Source of the DNA: Thermoplasmatota archaeon
GTDB lineage: Archaea > Thermoplasmatota > E2 > DHVEG-1
Reading direction: 5' to 3'
DNA: 6,043 nt
Assembly: GCA_030612095.1 (NCBI GenBank)
Contig: JAUWOO010000106.1
Location: 1 to 6,043, forward strand
Shown in pieces: positions 1 through 4,454 of this stretch (position 1 is the first letter of the stretch; each line of letters begins with the position of its first letter). A program made the position numbers and the translations under genes. Below the pieces are notes generated by a model that made no database searches, was not told the DNA's origin, and saw only the letters and a list, made by a program, of their open reading frames with translations.

Positions 1-335
1 CTTAAATTTTTTGCCAAATCTGACAATATCTGGTATGAGTGGACAGTTACTCTGTTCTTTTGAGACAAAAAGTGTTTGAACGCCCGGGTTTGTGAGATTT
101 CCATTCATCATTAAGACACCAATAGAGTGAAATCCTTCTTAAATGTTTTAGCTAAAATTATGCAGGGACATTAAAACCTTTTTATCTATCGTTGTTATAG
201 GTGGGGTAATCTGACAGTGAGATGAGCGCTATGTGTTGTTTATTTGCGTTGCAAAACCAAAGATTTTTTAAAAGCAAATGTTCTGAAGATGTGCGTCGAA
301 GAAAGATAGCTTTTGATCGCTAGGGAGATTTAAAA
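1..335. other. Gene-poor left flank with a possible partial minus-strand ORF
   Basis: No convincing complete gene lies here. On the minus strand one frame is open from about 138 to the left edge, with tandem ATGs at 111-109 and 108-106. It reads MMNGNLTNPGVQTLFVSKEQ and continues through CPLIPDIVRFGKKFK out of the window. A GGTG lies about 8 bases before the first ATG. The composition looks protein-like, but 46 open codons can occur by chance in AT-rich DNA and I do not recognise the family, so it is only a possible 5' end of a neighbouring divergent gene. On the + strand a 33-codon frame (222-323) ends just before the next gene and is probably spurious. The remainder shows only AT-rich, promoter-like sequence. 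Confidence 0.3.
263..273 (+). promoter_or_regulatory. Candidate archaeal TATA element upstream of the 336 gene
   Basis: A run ATTTTTTAAAA preceded by the A-rich, BRE-like CCAAAG lies about 65 bases upstream of the ATG at 336. An archaeal transcript would then start near 290-300 and carry a leader of 35-45 bases with the GGGAG Shine-Dalgarno. A second candidate, TTTTTATC at 179-186 after AAAACC, would give a longer leader. Both are weak consensus matches in AT-rich DNA, so neither is secure. Confidence 0.22.
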
Positions 336-683
336 ATGATCGGAGAAAAATTAAGAGAATTGGGAGAATATATTGAGAAGATAGATGAAATCAAACCAAT
401 TGAATTATTGGAAACCAATATGAAAAAAATTGAAAAAGAGTTGGAAGAAGTTCCCACGGAACAATTAGAACTTGGAAGTGAATTCAATAAAGATATTTTT
501 AAAGTAATAAATGAGTATAGCAAAGAGGGTATTTCCAACTCTGTAATTCTATGTGGATTGTACAATATTCTTATCGGTTTTTCAAGAAAATCGATGATTG
601 AAACACAGGCGGAATTGTTAGGTATCGATAGGAAAATGTATAAAGATGAGATGAATCTTCTTTTTAAAGGTAAAAGTACCTAG
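336..683 (+). CDS. Small helical protein of unknown function (115 aa)
   Basis: I do not recognise this protein. The start is well supported: GGGAG at 323-327 sits 8 bases before the ATG, and the frame ends at TAG 681-683. Residues 1-45 are a strongly charged, Lys/Glu-rich segment (EKLRELGEYIEKIDEIK, MKKIEKELEEV) likely to form amphipathic helix or coiled coil. Residues about 50-85 are more hydrophobic (FKVINEYSKEGISNSVILCG, LYNILIGFSRK) and could form a packed helical core. The tail (about 86-115) is again helical and basic-acidic. There is no signal peptide, clear membrane span, zinc motif or helix-turn-helix that I can name, so a soluble cytoplasmic protein is likely. It lies 45 bases upstream of the HAD hydrolase on the same strand, so the two are probably co-transcribed, but this gives no firm function. 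Being a real gene rests on the Shine-Dalgarno, amino-acid composition and operon position. Confidence 0.72.
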   Translation: MIGEKLRELGEYIEKIDEIKPIELLETNMKKIEKELEEVPTEQLELGSEFNKDIFKVINEYSKEGISNSVILCGLYNILIGFSRKSMIETQAELLGIDRKMYKDEMNLLFKGKST

Positions 684-728
684 CCTAAATTCATCAATAA
701 TCATCTGTTCCTAAATTAATGATGACCT

Positions 729-1382
729 ATGATAAAAATCATTTCTTTTGATTTGGATAAAACATTGATAAAAAGCACATATCCAGATTTGGTATGGTTA
801 GAAGGGCTGCCAGAAATTTACGCTCAGGAGAAGAAAATCGATTTTGAAAAAGCAAAACAATTTCTTTTAAAAAAATACGATGAGATCGGAGATAACAGAG
901 TAGAATGGTATGATCTTGGATATTGGTTTAATCGTTTTGACCTTAGATGCAATTGGAGAGATCTGTTGGAAAAATATAGATGTAATATTGAAATATATCC
1001 TGAGGTCGTAAATGTCTTGAAAAGACTGCAAGAGAAATTTGATTTGATAATTGTTTCAAATGCCAAAAAAGAATTCATTGAAGTAGAATTAGAAGAAACA
1101 AAGATTAAAAAATATTTTACTTGTGTTTTCTCTTCAACGTCTGACTTTCATAAGGTCAAAAAAGTAACCGAATTTTATTCGATGATATGTGATAAAATGG
1201 ACATTGACCCAGATGAAATGATTCATGTAGGGGATCATGAAGAATTTGATTATAACATTCCAAGAATGCTGAAAATTACTTCATTTTGTCTCGACCGAGA
1301 AAAAACGAAAAAAGGAGAATTTATAGTATATGATCTCAAAGAATTCGAAGAAAGAATCAATAAATTGCTGTCATCAACATAG
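729..1382 (+). CDS. HAD-superfamily hydrolase (phosphatase-like, 217 aa)
   Basis: This is a haloacid dehalogenase-superfamily hydrolase, most likely a cytoplasmic Mg-dependent phosphatase acting through an aspartyl-phosphate intermediate. All four motifs are visible. Motif I is DLDKT at residues 8-12, with nucleophile Asp8 and acid/base Asp10. Motif II is Ser110-Asn111 in LIIVSNAKK. Motif III is a lysine near 143-145 in FHKVKK. Motif IV is VGDH followed by Asp174 (Asp169 and Asp174, the GD-x4-D pattern). The residues between motifs I and II (about 15-90) form an alpha-helical cap rich in Trp and Tyr, as in subfamily I (C1 cap). The length fits that group. ATG 729 is the first start after an in-frame TGA and places MIKIISFDLDKT at the N terminus, as expected for the family. 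The Shine-Dalgarno is poor, so translation may be coupled to the upstream gene. The substrate cannot be told; phosphoglycolate phosphatase-type labels for such proteins are often generic. Confidence 0.95.
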   Translation: MIKIISFDLDKTLIKSTYPDLVWLEGLPEIYAQEKKIDFEKAKQFLLKKYDEIGDNRVEWYDLGYWFNRFDLRCNWRDLLEKYRCNIEIYPEVVNVLKRLQEKFDLIIVSNAKKEFIEVELEETKIKKYFTCVFSSTSDFHKVKKVTEFYSMICDKMDIDPDEMIHVGDHEEFDYNIPRMLKITSFCLDREKTKKGEFIVYDLKEFEERINKLLSST

Positions 1383-1456
1383 ATGAGATTGAAGGTAATA
1401 TGTGGGCAAATATGAAATGAAATCACGGTTGATATATTATTCACTTCTAGAGGCAT

Positions 1457-1509
1457 GGTTGGTTTTCATAGCAACGTCTGGGTTGACTAAAACCAGATTG
1501 ATAAATCTA
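1457..1509. repeat. Short inverted repeats between the converging HAD gene and radical SAM remnant
   Basis: Two small dyads lie here. TGGTTTT (1460-1466) pairs with AAAACCA (1489-1495) across a 22-base loop. AGATT (1495-1499) pairs with AATCT (1504-1508) across the 4-base loop GATA and overlaps the stop codon of the minus-strand remnant. They sit between two convergent 3' ends, where bidirectional termination might be expected, but there is no U-run on either strand and the stems are weak. Function is doubtful. Confidence 0.2.
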
Positions 1510-1836
1510 TCTTAATTCAAAATAATGTAGAATTTCCTCTTTCTCCAGTCTTTTTCTAACTAGTGGATAAAGTTTGATTTCCTCTTCCTCTATCATTATT
1601 CTACTCAAACCCATTTCAGTTAATCTATCAAACAATTCCCGTTTGTCCTCCCTTACTGATACGAGTGCAATATTGAATTTAAGGTTTTCATCTCTAAGAT
1701 GCTCAAGCGCATTCAACTGATATTCAAACCCATTGTCTGCTCCGGTAAGCCAACTAAACTCTTCTTGGGCACATCCCTTGAGGCAAACATGGACATGTAG
1801 ATGTTTGAATCGAGACAGCTTTTTTACCCCTTCGGG
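1507..1836 (-). pseudogene. 3' remnant of an archaeal radical SAM protein
   Basis: Reading the minus strand from just after a TAG (1839-1837) to the TAG at 1509-1507 gives about 109 residues. They match the C-terminal half of archaeal radical SAM proteins of the PflA/activase-like type. In order: LSRFKHLHVHVCLKG (the LHVRVSLKG-type strand), EEFSWLTGADNGFEYQLNAL, a FNIALVSV strand, and the closing IKLYPLVRKRLEKEEI. The natural C terminus is present. The N-terminal half with the Cys-x3-Cys-x2-Cys cluster that binds the 4Fe-4S centre is missing, so the product could not do radical SAM chemistry. No ATG opens this frame; the only late starts are TTG/GTG codons such as TTG at 1716. In another frame about 1886-1863 reads ILGNNGS-stop-LL, which resembles the usual ILETNGILL that precedes this region and suggests decay with a frameshift. 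The family assignment is from remembered consensus, not an alignment. A short expressed protein from TTG 1716 (69 aa) is possible but unlikely. Confidence 0.62.
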
Positions 1837-2005
1837 CTAGTTTGTCACTGAAATAGCAGCAACTAACTGCCGTTATTTCCCAATATACTGATGGTAAATA
1901 TAATTTATAGTAAAAGAAAATAGCACATACCCTATTTTTATGAAAAAAATAACCTTGGATATGTACAACAAAAGATAGATATCGGCTCTTGTAAGCATTT
2001 CTGCA

Positions 2006-2018
2006 CTGATTATATCAG
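2006..2018. repeat. 13-base inverted repeat, possible operator
   Basis: CTGAT-TAT-ATCAG is a perfect 5+3+5 dyad, and flanking TGC/GCA almost extends it. It lies about 65 bases upstream of the putative TATA box of the sensor operon. Dyads of this size are typical of dimeric helix-turn-helix regulator sites, but one copy in AT-rich DNA is weak evidence. Confidence 0.22.
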
Positions 2019-2081
2019 CAAATATTGTGTACCGTTAATCCGTAGGGAATGATAAGCTAAATTTATGTTTTTTAGATAATA

Positions 2082-2089
2082 TTTTATAC
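2082..2089 (+). promoter_or_regulatory. Candidate TATA box of the PAS/Cache operon
   Basis: TTTTATAC, within ATAATATTTTATACAAATAA, resembles the archaeal TTTATATA box. It would place the transcription start near 2108-2114, giving a leader of about 35 bases before ATG 2147. That leader contains the AGGA Shine-Dalgarno (2137-2140). It is the best-placed promoter candidate in the gap, but the BRE element is not clear. Confidence 0.38.
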
Positions 2090-2146
2090 AAATAACTTAT
2101 TTGATGTGTTATCTTGGTGATGAAAAGCATTTGGATAGGATGATGG

Positions 2147-2572
2147 ATGCCAGATAAATCAATATCTCTAATCGTAGGAGGAGATTATCCTATTTATAGA
2201 AAGATGAATTGTTGGTACTTGGTGAGTTGGATGACTGATGAATCCGAGATAATAAAAGAGATGAGGGAAGAGGAAAAACTTGGGAGACTTCATGGTCAAT
2301 CACAGGGCACTTATGAAGAGTTAGAGTTTCCTGAAGAACTGCCGAAGAATACATCAGATGAGAGTGCTGAGTTTTTTAGTAAGGATTTCGAAAACAGGGA
2401 ATACGATGTAGAACTGGCACAACACAGTAGTTTGTCGGAAGACATGCTGGCAGATGAAAAAGAACTGCTTTTTCATGGTTCTAGCGATATAATGCTTTAC
2501 TTTGATACATTTGGGCGAGTGATAAAGGCCAATAAAACAGCAGTGGTGCTTTCAGGTTACTTTGAGGAATAA
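2147..2572 (+). CDS. N-terminal part of an interrupted multi-PAS sensor protein (141 aa)
   Basis: The first segment of a PAS sensor ends at an in-frame TAA. ATG 2147 is the first start after a TGA at 2141-2143, with AGGA at 2137-2140 giving good spacing. Residues 1-105 are not a domain I recognise. They begin with a short hydrophobic/aromatic stretch (MNCWYLVSWMTD) and continue as an acidic, Glu/Ser-rich, probably flexible linker. Residues 106-141 (ELLFHGSSDIMLYFDTFGRV, then IKANKTAVVLSGYFEE) are the start of a PAS domain, ending in the GY-x-EE part that normally continues to LIGKPFW. The next codon is TAA, and the 8 codons after it read FIGKPFWK, exactly the expected PAS continuation in the same frame. 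This is therefore the front of a 765-codon gene broken by one nonsense codon. Alone, the product would hold about one third of a PAS domain and probably not fold as a sensor. Confidence 0.7.
   Translation: MPDKSISLIVGGDYPIYRKMNCWYLVSWMTDESEIIKEMREEEKLGRLHGQSQGTYEELEFPEELPKNTSDESAEFFSKDFENREYDVELAQHSSLSEDMLADEKELLFHGSSDIMLYFDTFGRVIKANKTAVVLSGYFEE
2570..2572 (+). other. In-frame TAA inside the first PAS domain
   Basis: The frame reads GY-F-E-E-stop-F-I-G-K-P-F-W. PAS domains usually have GY-S-x-E-E-L-I-G-K here, so the stop replaces what is usually an acidic or similar residue. A single change from GAA or CAA would produce TAA. Reading phase is the same on both sides, so there is no frameshift. 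The codon is ochre; pyrrolysine in archaea uses TAG, so ordinary recoding does not explain it. Confidence 0.85.
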
Positions 2573-2596
2573 TTTATTGGGAAACCATTTTGGAAG

Positions 2597-4444
2597 ATGT
2601 CAGGCTCGTTCACTAAACAGAATCTAAAAACATATCTCAGGACATTCAAAAACACGCTAAGGGGAAAAGCAACAGAACATTTCGTATGTGAACTTAACGA
2701 AAAATCAGGTAAAGAGCACGTTATAGATTTTTCTTCGTATCCTATAAAGGAGAATGGAAAGGTAACAAGGATTTTACTTATAGGAAAAGATGTAACTGAA
2801 CAAAAAGAAACAGAAAACAGATACCGTTTAATAACTGAGAAGACAAGTGACTTGATTACTACATCAACTTTTACATTGAATCCAATTTTCACGTATATTA
2901 GCCCCTCTCATAAGAAAGCTATTGGTTATGAATCCAGTGGTTTAATTGGTAAACCATTTTTTGACTTTGTTCACCCTGATGATAAAAAGAAATTACGCTC
3001 TTTGTTAAAAAAATATCTGAGTGCAAAAGCTAAAAAGTTCTTAACTGGAAAAGACTCTGATGACTCTGAGAAGATTGAAATCCGCTTTAGGGATAAATCT
3101 GGAAATTGGCACTACATGGAAACCACTGCAAACTTGATAGGAAGTGAAATAGTATCTGTTTCAAGAGATGTAACTGACCGTAAAAAGGCAGAAGAGGTGA
3201 TACGGAATAGCGAGGAGAAGTATAGAACCTTGGCAGAAAGCGCTCCTGTTGGCATTTCAGTTAGTAATGCCGAAGGTGTTGTCTTTGAGGTGAACCCTGC
3301 CATATTGAAAATATTTGGTTACGACTCAAAAGAGGAATTTTTAAAGATGCCTGCTGTTGCTTATTATTACGACCGGAAAGACAGAGAGCGATTTACCGAC
3401 CTCTTTAAACAAGGTTTTGTTAAGGATTTTGAAGCACGGTTTAAACGCAAAGATGGCACCGTATTCTGGGGCTCTGTTACCTCAACAATGCTTACAACCG
3501 AAGCCGAGTCGACTATGTTTATTAATGTATTTGAGGACATCACCACCAGATTGAAAACAGAGGAAAAACTGAGAGAAAGTGAGAAGAAATACAGTGGATT
3601 CTTTAAAACATCAAGAGATGCGACTTTCCTTACCTCAAAAGATGGTAGACTGATAGAGAGTAATAATGCTTTTATTGAACTTCTCGGCTATGAAACCAAA
3701 GATGAATTACTGAAGATTAGACTACCGGAACATTATGAAAATCCTGAGGATAGAAAAAGACATATCCAAATAATTGAGAAACAAGGATTTACAAAAGAGT
3801 TTCCTGTTAATTTACGAAAGAAAGATGGCAGTGTTATTAATACCCTTATCACATCAGTCGTAATAAAAGACGAAAATGGGGATGTGGCTGGTTTTCAAGG
3901 AACAATCCGTGATATCACCGAGCGTAAGAGGGCTGAAAAAGAATTAAAGAAGAGTGAAGAGCGTTTTAAAGACATTTCATATAGTATTGCAGATTGGATT
4001 TGGGAAGTTGACAAAGATGGAAGATACACTTTTTCATCTGGGTATGTAAAGGAGAGTCTTGGCTATGAACATGAGGAACTTATTGGAAAAACTTCGTTTG
4101 ATTTGATGCCAGAAGACGAGGCAAAACGAGTTGGTGAAATATTCAAGGAAATTGTATCTAAAAGGAAACCAATTGTTGATTTGGAGAAATGGGTTTTAAC
4201 CAAGGAAGGTAATAAGGTTTGTCTATTAACTAATGGTGTAGCAATGTTGGGTGAGAATGGTGAGTTAAGAGGCTACCGTGGTGTGGACAAAGACATTACT
4301 GACCGTAAAAAGGCAGATGAAAAACTAAAGGAAAAAATCAATGAACTTGAAAGATACAAGAACGTTACTGTGGGTCGGGAACTAAGAATAATTGAGTTGA
4401 AAAAAAAGATAAAGCAGCTTGAAGGGGAAAAGGCTGAATTATGA
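2597..4444 (+). CDS. Multi-PAS signalling protein without a kinase domain (615 aa, C-terminal part of interrupted gene)
   Basis: This is a soluble, cytoplasmic sensor made of tandem PAS/PAC domains, which bind small ligands or cofactors and mediate dimerisation. Residues 1-70 are the second part of a PAS domain whose front lies before the TAA (ending KDVTEQKE). Full PAS domains follow at about 75-198, 208-322, 330-447 and 455-573. Each ends in the PAC signature (DVTDRKKAEE, EDITTRLKTEE, RDITERKRAEK, KDITDRKKADE) and a short helical linker into the next. Residues 575-615 are a charged coiled coil containing TVGRELRIIELKKK, a tail common at the end of PAS proteins or before kinase modules. No HisKA, HATPase, GGDEF or receiver domain is present. 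ATG 2597 has only GGAAG almost touching it, so independent initiation looks poor. Expression would need reinitiation, readthrough or a different allele. The intact gene would run 2147-4444. The Cache receptor starts 10 bases downstream, so they are co-transcribed and may work together. Confidence 0.88.
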   Translation: MSGSFTKQNLKTYLRTFKNTLRGKATEHFVCELNEKSGKEHVIDFSSYPIKENGKVTRILLIGKDVTEQKETENRYRLITEKTSDLITTSTFTLNPIFTYISPSHKKAIGYESSGLIGKPFFDFVHPDDKKKLRSLLKKYLSAKAKKFLTGKDSDDSEKIEIRFRDKSGNWHYMETTANLIGSEIVSVSRDVTDRKKAEEVIRNSEEKYRTLAESAPVGISVSNAEGVVFEVNPAILKIFGYDSKEEFLKMPAVAYYYDRKDRERFTDLFKQGFVKDFEARFKRKDGTVFWGSVTSTMLTTEAESTMFINVFEDITTRLKTEEKLRESEKKYSGFFKTSRDATFLTSKDGRLIESNNAFIELLGYETKDELLKIRLPEHYENPEDRKRHIQIIEKQGFTKEFPVNLRKKDGSVINTLITSVVIKDENGDVAGFQGTIRDITERKRAEKELKKSEERFKDISYSIADWIWEVDKDGRYTFSSGYVKESLGYEHEELIGKTSFDLMPEDEAKRVGEIFKEIVSKRKPIVDLEKWVLTKEGNKVCLLTNGVAMLGENGELRGYRGVDKDITDRKKADEKLKEKINELERYKNVTVGRELRIIELKKKIKQLEGEKAEL

Positions 4445-4454
4445 GGGATTGAAA

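Larger units (their letters stand above)
1840..2146. other. AT-rich intergenic region ahead of the PAS/Cache operon
   Basis: No gene is supported here. It contains possible decayed codons of the radical SAM gene (about 1863-1890, minus strand), a 13-base inverted repeat (2006-2018), a TATA-like box (2082-2089) and a seven-codon frame (2120-2143) that ends in TGA three bases before the ATG at 2147. A minus-strand frame of 41 codons (1998-1873) would encode a very hydrophobic peptide, but it has no good ribosome binding site and its composition is what AT-rich DNA gives by chance. Confidence 0.5.

Noticed and set aside
222..323. 33-codon + strand frame (MSAMCCLFALQNQRFFKSKC and onward) ending 12 bases before the ATG at 336
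   Set aside because: No clear Shine-Dalgarno, no recognisable family, and the length is within chance expectation; its stop overlaps the Shine-Dalgarno of the next gene, so a leader peptide is possible but unsupported.
719..725. ATGATGA resembling box C of an archaeal C/D guide RNA (also GTGATGA at 2117-2123)
   Set aside because: No suitably spaced box D (CTGA) or internal D'/C' pair follows either site, and both lie at translation start regions.
1250..1456. Minus-strand frame overlapping the HAD gene's 3' end
   Set aside because: It is a shadow of the HAD gene running into intergenic sequence; its translation shows no domain and the HAD frame is clearly the real one.
1873..1998. Minus-strand 41-codon frame for a hydrophobic, membrane-like peptide
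   Set aside because: AT-rich DNA readily gives Ile/Phe/Tyr/Leu-rich frames, there is no good ribosome binding site, and it overlaps possible decayed radical SAM codons in a different frame.
2570..2572. Recoded stop codon (pyrrolysine or selenocysteine)
   Set aside because: The codon is TAA, while pyrrolysine uses TAG and selenocysteine uses TGA; other genes in the window stop normally at TAG and TGA.
2557..2892. Minus-strand frame of 111 codons opposite the PAS gene
   Set aside because: Antisense shadow of PAS coding sequence; Ser/Phe/Val-rich composition is typical of the reverse of Lys/Glu-rich genes.
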